Part shown: piece by piece, positions 1-8,542 of the stretch
Position numbering within the stretch: the first letter of the stretch is position 1
Layout of the letters: every line of letters begins with the position of its first letter
From: a virus
Direction: 5' to 3' (one strand)
DNA length: 33,306 bases
IMG/VR virus record: IMGVR_UViG_3300017917_001338
Coordinates: 1 to 33,306 of that record
Notes under the pieces: model-generated
The model's database searches: none
What the model saw: only the letters and a program-made list of their open reading frames with translations
Told to the model about the DNA's origin: nothing
Made by a program: the position numbers and the translations under genes

Positions 1-594
1 ATCAATGACATTGAACTTTGAAATAGCCACGTTTGCTGATGTGATGTTGAAAAATGCAAATGCCGCAGTTCGAGCGTTGTTTGATTTTGCCCAAGTTTCA
101 CCATCTTGTGTTGGTGTACCTGATAAGTTCCAACCACCAGAAATAGTTGTACCTGTTGTTGACACAGTTACGGCGTTGGCGGCTGCTGTACCAGTAGTTA
201 CAAATGTAGCTTTGAGACAGTTGGTGGTTGTACCAGTTGTACCTTGATGTTTTGAGTTGAGAGTAATGGTTGTAACACCAGAACCAAATGAGCGAGCAGA
301 CACACGATAGAAGGTATCTATCGTACCCTGTGCAACAGTCGGCTTTCCAATGTAATCACCAACGGCAATAGAGGCAGTTACGTCTGCGTTTGCAGTTACA
401 GTCAAGCTGTTTTGTGTCCATGTGAATGTAGTTGTACCGCCACCGACTGTTGTGTGAGCAGACGTTTTTGCGACACGAATATCGTGCGGACCAGATGCTT
501 TTGCGATTGCAGCGTTGATAGTCAAAAGAGGAGAACCTGCTGTTCCTGCGTTTGCGTCATTTCCGCTGCTAAGGTCGATGTAGTAAATGCTCAT
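1..594 (-). CDS. Beta-helix tail fibre/spike, N-terminal part (cut by contig start)
   Basis: This is the N-terminal 198 codons of a gene that runs off the left end and continues at 33207-31978, because the contig is circular (99-bp terminal repeat). The ATG at 594 lies just after the stop of the upstream fibre gene. Residues 8-25 (LSSGNDANAGTAGSPLLT) followed by INAAIAKA are the entry motif of right-handed parallel beta-helix proteins of the pectate-lyase/DUF1565 type. The frame stays open to base 1 and joins the right-hand piece in phase, giving 607 residues in all. The composition is rich in Thr, Ser, Gly and Asn, as in phage spikes. The likely role is receptor binding or surface-polymer degradation at the tail; no catalytic residues can be assigned by eye. 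Confidence 0.8.
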   Translation of the reverse strand, partial: MSIYYIDLSSGNDANAGTAGSPLLTINAAIAKASGPHDIRVAKTSAHTTVGGGTTTFTWTQNSLTVTANADVTASIAVGDYIGKPTVAQGTIDTFYRVSARSFGSGVTTITLNSKHQGTTGTTTNCLKATFVTTGTAAANAVTVSTTGTTISGGWNLSGTPTQDGETWAKSNNARTAAFAFFNITSANVAISKFNVID

Positions 595-598
595 ATGA

Positions 599-2560
599 TT
601 ATACGATGTTAGTACCCCTTACTTGTAATGTGATTTTTCCTGTCGTTCCTGTAACACTCTTCACCGAAATGACAAGGTAATCTTCTATATCTATTGCATC
701 CCACGTACTTGCATCACCCTCTGCGTACGAGCCAGCAGAGATAATTGTTGGATACACAGAGTTGCAAATAGAATCGCTACTAAAAACGGGGAATGATGAT
801 GCGTTTCGCCATACATCAAGTTCAATGTCGGTTACGTTATCACCGAATAAATACCACTCTGTTGGTTGGAATGATTTTGTCGCTTTGAGTTTTACGGTTG
901 TACCTGCATCAATACTGTTACCTGCCCCTGCGTCTATGATGACACCGAACCCACCTTTGTAATCTGTCTTATTTAGTTTAGCGTTTAGCTGTGTTTGGAT
1001 GGAACTTGTAGCACCTTTTACATATGACAATTCTGTAAGGGTTGGATATGTCGCTGTATCTGCACTGACCACATTTTTAGATGCGTCAAAGATTGCCACC
1101 CGTGAAGCTGTTTGCCCTGAAATGTTTAATGCTGGTGTCGTAACTGTTCCTGTAAATGTAGGCGAAGCGAGTGGTGCTTTTGCATCTAACGCATTTTGCA
1201 AATCTGTCTGGTCTGAAAGTGTACCTGTGATTGAACCCCAAGTGCCACCGCCTGAACCTCCAAGACTAGGGACTTCAAGTCGTGCATCTGTATTGTCATC
1301 AAAGTGCAAATGAATAGTTGCTGTTGATGAGAGCATTACACCATAAATCTTCACCACTAATCTATCAGTTGCATTGAGGTATTTTACAGATGAGTTATAA
1401 GCAACAACTGTGTTTTGAAGTTCGTTGTTTGACGCACTTTCACTTGAACTATCAGTTGTTAAAAGTAGTGTCTCTGTACCACCTGCTGTTCGTTTGTAAA
1501 TCTCTGCATATGTGTAGTAGTTGTTTGAACCTGCTACTTTTTCTGTCTCATAGTGAACTGTGAAAAGACCGACTGGGATAGCCGTTACGTTAGGGTTGTT
1601 TGGTTCGGTTGCGAATACTCCGAGTAGTGTAGGTGTTGTACTGACTCCTGCGGTTGAAATGTCTCCGAGTGTTGTAGGTGTAAATCCTGAAAGGGAAACG
1701 GCATCGTAATAGGTTGCAATATCCGAAGCGACATTAGCGAACATATACACGTTGTTACCGACCGTTGGGAGTGCTTGCCAATCTGGTGCAGATGACACTG
1801 AACCATCTCCTCGTTGTGTAAGGACTTTTAACGCTGTGGTTGTATTACCTGCAAGGCGTGTAGGTGTACCTGATACTCCGCCATAGATAGTGTCACCTAG
1901 TATTGTCATTGGGTTACGCATATCTCCTCCATTACCACCACTTCCACCTGTTGTGGCGATCACAAATGATGATATATACTTATCCAAATTCTTTATATAC
2001 TTGGCATCTAATCTTTGAGAGCCTGTGAGTGTTTCGAGTTTATCTCGTATTTCAAGTGCAGTAAGTTCAGGTGATTCTTGTGCTTTTACATATTCAAATA
2101 GCTTGGCTGTTACTTTATCAACGTATGACTTCATCTTGTCATTACGAACCTGCATATACCCTTTTATCTTGTCTTCGTTTTTATCAATATACCTTTTGAC
2201 TTTAGTATAATCAACCTGACCGTCTTTGCCGGGTGGTACAAGTTTTGTAATTTGTTTGACTAATGTCTTTATCTCTTTATCAGTCCAATAATCAACACCC
2301 TTTTTAGGCATTGATTTTGTAACCCAATTCTTTACAGTTTGAAATGCTGGATAATCCTTGTCAGCAATAGGTGTAGAACCATCCTTGCCTTTTAGATCAT
2401 TGTTGTCTATCTCTAACTCGTACTCTAATTTGGATTTTTTTTTTACTTCTTTTGCAAGCTCGTCAACAGAATGTTTGTTAGCTTCCAAGTCATTACGAAT
2501 CCCAATCAAGAGAGGGGCGATTTGAGTTTGTATTAGTTTTTTTAATGCTTTATCATCCAT
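599..2560 (-). CDS. Tail fibre protein (653 aa)
   Basis: A long fibre-like protein. Residues 1-130 are charged and helical (coiled-coil-like), with short GKDG turns. Residues 130-190 are also helical, followed by a Gly-rich hinge (TTGGSGGNGGD). The distal part is Ser/Thr/Gly-rich beta structure and includes WGSITGTLSDQTDLQNALDA followed by KAPLASPTFTGTVTT, wording typical of phage tail-fibre shaft modules. The ATG at 2560 lies 4 bases past the portal stop; the longer frame beginning at 2584 would overlap the portal and starts with an unlikely peptide, so 2560 is preferred. It sits directly after the portal, away from the tail genes, and pairs with the beta-helix fibre that follows. Function as fibre is inferred from composition and motifs. 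Confidence 0.75.
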   Translation of the reverse strand: MDDKALKKLIQTQIAPLLIGIRNDLEANKHSVDELAKEVKKKSKLEYELEIDNNDLKGKDGSTPIADKDYPAFQTVKNWVTKSMPKKGVDYWTDKEIKTLVKQITKLVPPGKDGQVDYTKVKRYIDKNEDKIKGYMQVRNDKMKSYVDKVTAKLFEYVKAQESPELTALEIRDKLETLTGSQRLDAKYIKNLDKYISSFVIATTGGSGGNGGDMRNPMTILGDTIYGGVSGTPTRLAGNTTTALKVLTQRGDGSVSSAPDWQALPTVGNNVYMFANVASDIATYYDAVSLSGFTPTTLGDISTAGVSTTPTLLGVFATEPNNPNVTAIPVGLFTVHYETEKVAGSNNYYTYAEIYKRTAGGTETLLLTTDSSSESASNNELQNTVVAYNSSVKYLNATDRLVVKIYGVMLSSTATIHLHFDDNTDARLEVPSLGGSGGGTWGSITGTLSDQTDLQNALDAKAPLASPTFTGTVTTPALNISGQTASRVAIFDASKNVVSADTATYPTLTELSYVKGATSSIQTQLNAKLNKTDYKGGFGVIIDAGAGNSIDAGTTVKLKATKSFQPTEWYLFGDNVTDIELDVWRNASSFPVFSSDSICNSVYPTIISAGSYAEGDASTWDAIDIEDYLVISVKSVTGTTGKITLQVRGTNIV

Positions 2561-2564
2561 AGTT

Positions 2565-4586
2565 TTAATCTTCAAATACTGCAACTACCGAACATCGGCA
2601 ATTTACGTGTTGTGGTGGTCGGTCTGCACCTGCCGGGAATGACTTACCAATTTCACGAATTTCACCGTCATTTTGCTGACACTCATCTGATGTTGTGTCA
2701 TCTAAAATTGCTACCCACTCCAGCGAATTAACACCTGCTTGTTTATATGCATCTACTGCACCTGTGTTTAATGATGCACTTACTTCTGTGCGTGCAATTG
2801 CGTCAGTTCTGTATGCTTCTGCATCTTTATAGATATTCTCAATACGTGCTTTAATGTCTTCAAACCCTTCACCTGCTTTCACACCCTCATTAATTGATGA
2901 TACCAATGCAGTTGCAGTTGTGTCATTAATGGATTCTGAAAAGAATTTAGCACGTTCTTTAATAAAGTTTAATGCTTCAGGGCTATTAGGGTTATATGTT
3001 CCACCTGTAAATGCATCTGCCATTTCAGCACCCTCTGAAAGGAACTTGCGAATATGTGGTGTTATGAGAGAAATACCTGTAGCAAGTGCTTTCTGTTTAT
3101 CAAAGATAACGTCATTAACACCCTTAAGTTTATACTCCTTTGGCTTTAATCCTCTGTATTCCTGCTCAAGATTCTCTAATACTTCTTTTTCTTGATCCGC
3201 AAAGTAGGCTTTCACGTCTTTAATCAAAGCCTTTTCGTTTGCATCAAATCGTTTAAGATATGAATCTTTATACATATCTTTTTGCCCAACACTTAGTCTG
3301 CGAAGTGTCTTCTTCTTAGGTAATGTAGCGATAAAATCTTCAATGGTCTTATCAACCTTAGTCTTAGCTGACACTCGTTGTGCAGTCTTTTGTACCGGTT
3401 CAACCACATTGTCTGATACAACTTCTGAAAATTGAGAGTAGAAAACGTCACCATTTTCAGATGGAGTAAGTCCTTCTTCACGGCGAATATCATTACGTGA
3501 TAACCATTTACCAAAACCATTAGTGTATTCTTGAATTTCAGCAAGACGATCTTCAGGTGTAGGGTCTTCAAATTCGAAGTAAAGATTAGTGTCAAAGTAC
3601 GGCAATAAGTATTCATTAAGCACTGTAACAAATGACTTCATAAGCGGTTTGATTGTTCTCCGTGCAAATACATAATCTGAAGCCTCGGCATTGGCTCGAT
3701 TCACATCATCTGTAATACCAACGACTGTTTTAGGAACTCGGAATAATGAAAGTATTTCATCACGTGAGAATGTACGCTGTGCGATAAAGTCCATATCCTT
3801 TTGAGTTTTCGATATATCTTGCCACTTCAAACCATTTTCAAGGATTGCAGTCTTACCATTGTTGTCTGAACCTCGGTGTGCTTGATTCCATTGGTCCTTC
3901 ATACGAGTAAACTGTGCATCAGTGATAGCACTTTCAGTTGTCAAGATACCATCAGGCTTAGCTGAGTTCTTGAAAAATGAATAGTTCCAAGTGCGTGCCT
4001 CGTTATCAGTTTCAATAGCCCATAATGCACCTTGCACAACACCTACACCTTTATGTGGTGCTGGTTGATTACCACTAGGGTTAAAGTTCTTAAAATGAAT
4101 AATATCCTCTGGTGTAAAAGGAATCTGCTCACGACCATTAGTCCACACATACCCTGTGATTTGCAAAGCGTTGTCTTTACTTGTAACAATGCTCATCTTA
4201 TCAGGTGACAATAGGTATATTTGTCGTATCTTCTTTTGAGTATCACGTACTAAATACCAAAATGCATTACCTGTTAGATCGAGGAATGCTTGTGTACCGA
4301 AAAACAAATCGTACTTCGTTGAATTAGGATTAACATCATTAAGCAATGTGAGCACATCACTTGATTCAATTACTTCATCACTTCCTTTCTTTTTCAAGAT
4401 AAGTTCAATTGACGCTAATTCTTCTGCACGTGCATTGATACACGCATACACCCAGTTCTTATATTCTTTTAATAAATCCGCTGACTTATGTGATGAACTG
4501 AAATGATACTTGAATTGATTAACTAAACTGCTAAAACTTGGCACGACTAATTCTTTTTTCCCGAAAATGTTTTTGATGAAGTCCAT
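2565..4586 (-). CDS. Portal protein fused to MuF-like head morphogenesis domain
   Basis: The 673-residue protein has two parts. Residues 1 to about 400 read as an HK97/lambda-type portal: an NWVYACINARAEELAS helix near residue 45, later FSRDEILSLFRVP and NRANAEASDYVFARRTIKP, which are standard portal wording. The C-terminal ~250 residues are a Mu gpF-like domain ending in SLEWVAILDDTTSDECQQND, then FPAGADRPPQHVNCRCSVV (paired Cys and the PP.H.NCRC signature). Fusions of portal and MuF are known in phages. The portal ring is the DNA entry and exit vertex; MuF domains are minor head proteins. It follows terminase and the RNase H remnant, and its own promoter (4597-4625) precedes the start. Confidence 0.92.
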   Translation of the reverse strand: MDFIKNIFGKKELVVPSFSSLVNQFKYHFSSSHKSADLLKEYKNWVYACINARAEELASIELILKKKGSDEVIESSDVLTLLNDVNPNSTKYDLFFGTQAFLDLTGNAFWYLVRDTQKKIRQIYLLSPDKMSIVTSKDNALQITGYVWTNGREQIPFTPEDIIHFKNFNPSGNQPAPHKGVGVVQGALWAIETDNEARTWNYSFFKNSAKPDGILTTESAITDAQFTRMKDQWNQAHRGSDNNGKTAILENGLKWQDISKTQKDMDFIAQRTFSRDEILSLFRVPKTVVGITDDVNRANAEASDYVFARRTIKPLMKSFVTVLNEYLLPYFDTNLYFEFEDPTPEDRLAEIQEYTNGFGKWLSRNDIRREEGLTPSENGDVFYSQFSEVVSDNVVEPVQKTAQRVSAKTKVDKTIEDFIATLPKKKTLRRLSVGQKDMYKDSYLKRFDANEKALIKDVKAYFADQEKEVLENLEQEYRGLKPKEYKLKGVNDVIFDKQKALATGISLITPHIRKFLSEGAEMADAFTGGTYNPNSPEALNFIKERAKFFSESINDTTATALVSSINEGVKAGEGFEDIKARIENIYKDAEAYRTDAIARTEVSASLNTGAVDAYKQAGVNSLEWVAILDDTTSDECQQNDGEIREIGKSFPAGADRPPQHVNCRCSVVAVFED

Positions 4587-4596
4587 ATATACCCAA

Positions 4597-4626
4597 AGTA
4601 TATCACTTATCTTTTACAATATACAA
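4597..4626 (-). promoter_or_regulatory. Promoter for portal, near-leaderless
   Basis: On the minus strand there is a TTGTAT box, an 18-base spacer and an extended -10, TGATATACT (the -10 hexamer is at 4597-4602). Ten bases separate the -10 from the portal ATG at 4586, so the predicted 5' leader is only a few bases and has no Shine-Dalgarno sequence. The box similarity is seen in the sequence; activity is inferred. Confidence 0.5.
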
Positions 4627-4639
4627 AATTGGTTGTGTA

Positions 4640-5000
4640 TTATGTCAGGTTTTTGATATGGTCCTTTTCAAATTGTTCATTAAAATGACCTGCTAAGTTT
4701 ACTTCTCGTGATTCCCATATTAGGTCAATGTATTTGGATTCAATAAGTTGTTTTGCTTCTTGTATTTGATTAAATAAATCTTTACGTGGTTTACTCTTAC
4801 CTTTTCTGATCCACGCAATTATGCACATACTATCTGTTGATATTTCATCATACATTTGACAGATTCGTGCCGTCTCTAAAACGCCAAGTAGTTCGCCTTC
4901 ATTATTCGTAAAACCTTGTTTTGTTATATCTTACGGTAAATCCACCACCAGTATCGCTTGGGTTAGTCTTTATTGTAAAACCATCTGTAAAATACTTCAT
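4640..5000 (-). pseudogene. RNase H-like gene split by a +1 frame change
   Basis: The start at 5000 gives MKYFTDGFTIKTNPSDTGGG then FTVRYNKT, the first strand of an RNase HI fold with the catalytic Asp in TDG. This frame stops after about 31 codons. The next frame continues without a gap: GFTNNEGELLGVLETARI (Glu of the TNN.AEL motif), STDSMCIIAWIRKGK (second Asp), and WESREVNLAGHFNE at the end. Removing one A from the run in AACAAAACAAGG would join the parts into a ~119-residue RNase H. The three acidic motifs are therefore all present but in two frames. It is a real pseudogene, a programmed +1 shift, or a sequencing error in a short A run. It lies between TerL and portal. Confidence 0.8.
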
Positions 5001-5468
5001 ATTATGTGTTGTATTGAAATCGCTTGCGGTAATGAATTGGAATGTTAAAAGCCTGTATGAATACAAGGACAGTTAGAATATAAGCATAAGCAAATCCGTT
5101 TTCTCTCGGTATATTCGCATTCCCACTATCAGACGATGCCGTGAAGTACGGGTCGCTGTGTGTTTTAATGGCTGGGAAATTACACTAGACCATTAAGTGA
5201 CTCTTGCGTATAAAGAACTTGGAATCCTGTCCAAGACATCAGTCAACAAGTCCACATTATTTAAGTTGGCATCCAATAGACGGCTAATGTGGTTCGCCTC
5301 ACCGTGTTCTATCAGTAAACTAAAAACACTCTTTCAGTGAGTCCCGACATTTAAGTCAGAAAGCTCTGAAAAAGTGTTTCCTGAACTTTCAACTCACTGG
5401 TAACCTACTGGTTACAGATGTAATCATACACCTTGTTACAGATAATACCATATCCAGTTATCCCCAAC
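5001..5468 (-). other. 468-base gap with many hairpins; possible structured RNA or gene debris
   Basis: No intact gene fits here. The minus strand can form several stems: GTAACC/GGTTAC near 5410; CACTTTTTCAG/CTGAAAGAGTG (11 pairs, one G-U) at about 5323-5373; CCACATTA/TAATGTGG enclosing TTGG/CCAA; CTTGGA/TCCAAG; TTAATGG/CCATTAA. The region looks less AT-rich than neighbouring genes, as structured RNA often is. Against this, short protein-like frames without good starts exist, one reading LIEHGEANHISRLLDANLNN and another SDPYFTASSDSGNANIPREN, so decayed coding sequence is the alternative. I cannot match it to a known RNA family. Confidence 0.45.
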
Positions 5469-6629
5469 CTAAAGAACCCTGATATTTGGTGCTTTTGTTT
5501 TATTATCAATGTATGTATGGATAGCATATCTGAGTGCATCTACGGCGTCATCGTTGATCTTAACAGGCTCATCAAGTATCTTGCCATCGCTTGTTGTCTT
5601 CCACGAATAGCCACGTGATTCTTTAAGAAGATTAATACTTCTTTTTGTGATAAATACCTTCTTGCTTTTCACGGTATCAATACCTTTGCTTACATCCTTG
5701 TTTGAGTGGTGCACATTGTACCCGGCACGTTTAATTTCTTCAATACGGTTTTTGTCTTCATTATCAGCAAATATATATTTATTCCTATCTATCTTCAATA
5801 TACCGAGATTCTCAATTAACACACTATTCACCCAACCTGATTGATAGATAAGTTCATCAACATAAAATGCGTCATCTGTTTCACGTACCTCAACCATAGC
5901 AGTAGGGTGATTGAATCCAAAGTCCAATCCGTAAAACTTTTCAATATAGTTTTCCGGCATTTCGTCACATAACTGAAAATGATTATAAATACGACTGACT
6001 GCAAGCCCCATAAGCCCAAGTCCATACACACGCCACAAGTTAGGGTCTGCCTCTTTTAGTCTTTCGATTTCATTAATAACTTCCTTTGTGTTGAAAGGGT
6101 TATCCTTGTACGTTGAGTGCAATACCGCTACATCATTACGTGTCTTAACCTTTTCCTCAATCCAATGAAACTGATCGTGAGATGGGTTATAGTCCATATA
6201 AATCTGCTTAGTAGTACGAATAGCAAGTTGTGTGAAATCATCATACGATAATTCATTTGCTTCGTTGCAAAAAAGGTAATCACGCTTACGCCCTTTCACT
6301 TTCTTATAATCATCAACCGATATAAACTCAATCTCATTGCTTTTGAAAACATACGTCAAATCACTTTTGTTGTGGCTTGCCGAGTTGTATGCGTTTGCTT
6401 TTTGCAGTATTTCAATGAAGTCTTTGTACGCTGTTGCTTTAAGGGCTGGGAGTGTCTTACGGACAATAGTGAACACCTTGCCTTTCTCTTGGCACATCTT
6501 CATAAAGAATAGTTGGCAGATTGAATAGGTCTTGCTTGAACGTGAACTACCCTCATTGATAATAATACGTGCATCACCTGCATCGAGAGTCTTCTCAAAT
6601 ACTTCTGTTGCGTCAAGAACTGCTTTCAT
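5469..6629 (-). CDS. terL: Terminase large subunit
   Basis: This is the packaging motor and nuclease. The 386-residue protein has the Terminase_3/PBSX-like layout. The ATPase Walker A-like GSSRSSKTYSI lies near residue 26 and the Walker B DYLFCNEANE near residue 123. The nuclease half begins at YGLDFGFNHPTAMVEV, continues with IFADNEDKNRIEEIKRAGY and ends with the acidic NDDAVDALRYAI motif. The ATG at 6629 is chosen because it overlaps the end of TerS by 17 bases and precedes a normal N-terminus; the longer frame from 6668 would add 13 unlikely residues from within TerS. It packages concatemeric DNA through the portal. Confidence 0.96.
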   Translation of the reverse strand: MKAVLDATEVFEKTLDAGDARIIINEGSSRSSKTYSICQLFFMKMCQEKGKVFTIVRKTLPALKATAYKDFIEILQKANAYNSASHNKSDLTYVFKSNEIEFISVDDYKKVKGRKRDYLFCNEANELSYDDFTQLAIRTTKQIYMDYNPSHDQFHWIEEKVKTRNDVAVLHSTYKDNPFNTKEVINEIERLKEADPNLWRVYGLGLMGLAVSRIYNHFQLCDEMPENYIEKFYGLDFGFNHPTAMVEVRETDDAFYVDELIYQSGWVNSVLIENLGILKIDRNKYIFADNEDKNRIEEIKRAGYNVHHSNKDVSKGIDTVKSKKVFITKRSINLLKESRGYSWKTTSDGKILDEPVKINDDAVDALRYAIHTYIDNKTKAPNIRVL

Positions 6630-7029
6630 TTGTTTTCTTATTTCGTACAATATTAATTTCAAGTGCACTCACATCGTCATCAAATGAAATCTTGGTTGCT
6701 GGCTTACCGAATAAACGATTGTTAAGTGCTTCCCAAAAATAAAAGTCTCCATTAAGTGCTTCGAGCACACCTCGCTTAACCAAATCTACTTCTATCTGTT
6801 CCATTGTCATACCTTTTGAATTGGCAATAACTTTAATAGCTTCATCAAAAAGAGTTGCGAAATTCTTACGCCCTTTTGGTCTGCCGTTAGGATTAAGCGA
6901 TGGTTGATTAGGCAATAACCTACCCTTATCATCACGTAAAATACCAGCTGGTTTCTCACTAGTTTTTTCAGGATTTTCAACCTTATCAGGTATCACAATT
7001 ATTTCTTTGTTATCGCCTGAATCTGACAT
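6613..7029 (-). CDS. terS: Terminase small subunit-like protein
   Basis: This 138-residue protein directly precedes and overlaps TerL. It has an acidic disordered N-terminus, then PNGRPKGRKNFATLFDEAIK, the DUF5681-type motif seen in many small terminase subunits, followed by helices and EALNNRLFGKPA. The protein probably recognises the packaging start site and recruits TerL. Its start follows the ParB-like stop by 5 bases, with no Shine-Dalgarno sequence. Identity rests on the motif and position. Confidence 0.87.
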   Translation of the reverse strand: MSDSGDNKEIIVIPDKVENPEKTSEKPAGILRDDKGRLLPNQPSLNPNGRPKGRKNFATLFDEAIKVIANSKGMTMEQIEVDLVKRGVLEALNGDFYFWEALNNRLFGKPATKISFDDDVSALEINIVRNKKTNESSS

Positions 7030-7034
7030 ATGTT

Positions 7035-7553
7035 TTACTTTAATTTAGCACCAGAATACCGGTCAACGATTGCCTGTATTTCCACACGTGCATTTTCTAA
7101 ATCTTCGGTTGAATTAAAAACTATTGAAATCTTATTCTTAGTGTCATTTCCCACTTCTTCTTCGTCTTGTTCTTCATCATTAAAATAATCTTCTAACCCC
7201 TCCATACCCCAATCCTCAAGCTCGGACATATCGTATTCAGATGACAATAGATCATAGTCCCAAGTTCCATTTGATAAGTTATCTTTTACAATAAATCTAC
7301 GCTTGGTTTCAGAACTCCAATCAGTTGCGTCAAATATATTAACTTCTTCATAACCTAAGGAACGTAATGCTTTAAGTCTCATATTACCCCCGATTACCAC
7401 ATACGAATCACCTTGTTTTTCAACCACCAATGGTTTTGCTTCCAATATTTGTGGGTCTTCTTTGATTGAGTTTTTTAATTTCTCAAACATAACCTCCGTA
7501 ATCTTACGAGGATTCTGTGGATTTTCTTTAATCAAGTTTATGTTTACTTGCAT
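7035..7553 (-). CDS. ParB/Srx-fold protein
   Basis: The 172-residue protein opens with a ParB N-terminal domain: NPQNPRKITEVMFEKLKNSI, then IGGNMRLKALRSLGYEEVNI, then the KDN..NGTWDYDLL segment. The GG.MR motif is the nucleotide-binding signature of the ParB/sulfiredoxin fold. Residues 125-140 form a Glu/Asp-rich linker. Phage copies commonly sit just upstream of terminase, as here, and may act as DNA-binding or nuclease accessory proteins in packaging. No ParA is present, so plasmid-type partition is unlikely. It overlaps the HU gene by 10 bases. Confidence 0.85.
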   Translation of the reverse strand: MQVNINLIKENPQNPRKITEVMFEKLKNSIKEDPQILEAKPLVVEKQGDSYVVIGGNMRLKALRSLGYEEVNIFDATDWSSETKRRFIVKDNLSNGTWDYDLLSSEYDMSELEDWGMEGLEDYFNDEEQDEEEVGNDTKNKISIVFNSTEDLENARVEIQAIVDRYSGAKLK

Positions 7554-7726
7554 ATTTGATTTTTCAATGCCAATGATGGCTTAAACTTTACCCTGTTCTT
7601 AAATACTTTCTTATCTCCAAATATACCGTGAACCGCACCTTTCCTGCGTGGTACAACCGAAAATGTGCCGAATCCACGTACCACCACCTTCTTATTCTTT
7701 TTTAATTCTTGTATTATCTCGATCAT
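7544..7726 (-). CDS. Truncated HU/IHF-like DNA-bending protein (60 aa)
   Basis: The sequence reads RGFGTFSVVPRRKG near residue 18 and VKFKPSLALKNQI at the end, the beta-arm base and C-terminal helix of DNABII proteins. A normal HU has about 90 residues; this one lacks most of the N-terminal helix pair that forms the dimer core and starts at the equivalent of the second helix. The ATG overlaps the RusA stop (ATGA), so a longer in-frame start is not available. It may bend DNA for packaging or recombination, alone or with host HU. Family confidence is good; fold integrity is uncertain. Confidence 0.8.
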   Translation of the reverse strand: MIEIIQELKKNKKVVVRGFGTFSVVPRRKGAVHGIFGDKKVFKNRVKFKPSLALKNQICK

Positions 7727-8058
7727 ATGTTTTCTAATGTCACCCTTATAAACTCTTTGTTTTTACTTGGATACTTGTATGCGTGTATTTCGTATATAAA
7801 CCTATCGTCATCAATTATATTGCATTCCTTGAGAGTATCGTTAAGTGATTTGAAAAAATTATCAATGTCACTCATTTTATCGTTTTTAATGTAAAACTCT
7901 GCTGTGAGTGATATTTTACCTGATGTTGGTGTTTGTTTTCCAACAAGCCGGGCGAAGTCTCGTTGCCATTTTTTATATTCCCACGTCTTGAATCTACGCC
8001 CTTGCCATGCCTTACTTACTGTTAATGGTTTTATGTCAATTTGAATCTGCTTAATCAC
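7723..8058 (-). CDS. rusA: RusA-like Holliday junction resolvase
   Basis: The 111-residue protein carries the RusA signature KMSDIDNFFKSLNDTLKE followed by CNIIDDDRFI, with the conserved acidic residues that bind metal. An N-terminal strand and a basic TWEYKKWQRDFARL segment also fit. RusA proteins cut four-way junctions; in phages they resolve branched DNA before packaging. The start is GTG at 8058, overlapping the HNH stop (GTGA), which implies translational coupling. Neighbours (HNH, ParB, terminase) form a DNA-processing block. Confidence 0.92.
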   Translation of the reverse strand: MIKQIQIDIKPLTVSKAWQGRRFKTWEYKKWQRDFARLVGKQTPTSGKISLTAEFYIKNDKMSDIDNFFKSLNDTLKECNIIDDDRFIYEIHAYKYPSKNKEFIRVTLENI

Positions 8059-8369
8059 CTTATTATTATAGCACTATACTTTTGCTTGTGTACAGAATAA
8101 AAGTTTATATCTTCTTCATTGAGTGAATAATGTTCACGTAATAAAAAACGCATTGTGATTTGTAGATAAGTACTTTCCTCATCAAATGAGTGTCCACACT
8201 TGCTATGGCAGTCTAAACATAATGGTATTGCATTAAGCGGTGAATCAGATGTTCGCCCGGTTATATGATGAAGTTGTAATCCACGATCTGAACGACTACA
8301 ATCCATACACGAATACACATATAAAAATATGTTACGTGTTTGTTCAGAAAATGGATTACTTAGTTTCAT
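8055..8369 (-). CDS. HNH endonuclease
   Basis: A small nuclease with zinc-binding Cys pairs and an HNH core: SCMDCSRSDRGLQLHHITGR, then NAIPLCLDCHSKCGHSFD. The first HH of LQLHHITGR and the CLDCH segment match the HNH beta-beta-alpha metal site. The ATG at 8369 gives 104 residues; a TTG seven codons upstream (8390) is possible but weaker. HNH proteins next to terminase assist cohesive or pac-end cutting in HK97-like phages, the likely role here. Confidence 0.88.
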   Translation of the reverse strand: MKLSNPFSEQTRNIFLYVYSCMDCSRSDRGLQLHHITGRTSDSPLNAIPLCLDCHSKCGHSFDEESTYLQITMRFLLREHYSLNEEDINFYSVHKQKYSAIIIR

Positions 8370-8394
8370 CTTTTGTGTTGGATTTATCAACAGG

Positions 8395-8541
8395 CTAGTT
8401 AAAAAATAATTTCCATACTACCCATATGATTGCGATGATAGGGAGTGCTGGCAAAAGGAATATGCCGACTGCTCCAATAACTCCTATTATACCAAGTACG
8501 GTCATCATTACTGCAAACTGTATCCATTCGAGTATTTTCAT
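8395..8541 (-). CDS. Small membrane protein (48 aa)
   Basis: The frame MKILEWIQFAVMMTVLGIIG continues into a second hydrophobic stretch with a Pro hinge (FLLPALPIIAIIWVVW), so one or two membrane spans cover almost the whole protein. The ATG overlaps the previous frame by three bases (TAATATG). No family recognised. Small hydrophobic proteins like this in phages act as holins, inhibitors or superinfection-exclusion factors; nothing here selects one. Confidence 0.65.
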   Translation of the reverse strand: MKILEWIQFAVMMTVLGIIGVIGAVGIFLLPALPIIAIIWVVWKLFFN

Positions 8542-8542
8542 A

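Noticed and set aside
5281-5360. Slippery-like G-TTT-TTA joining a short frame MSGLTERVF to LIEHGEANH
   Set aside because: The heptamer is not canonical, the upstream frame is under 15 codons and no family is recognised; kept only as an alternative for the structured gap.
7035-7553. ParB-like gene as a plasmid partition system
   Set aside because: No ParA and no centromere-like repeats are nearby; position before terminase is common in phages.
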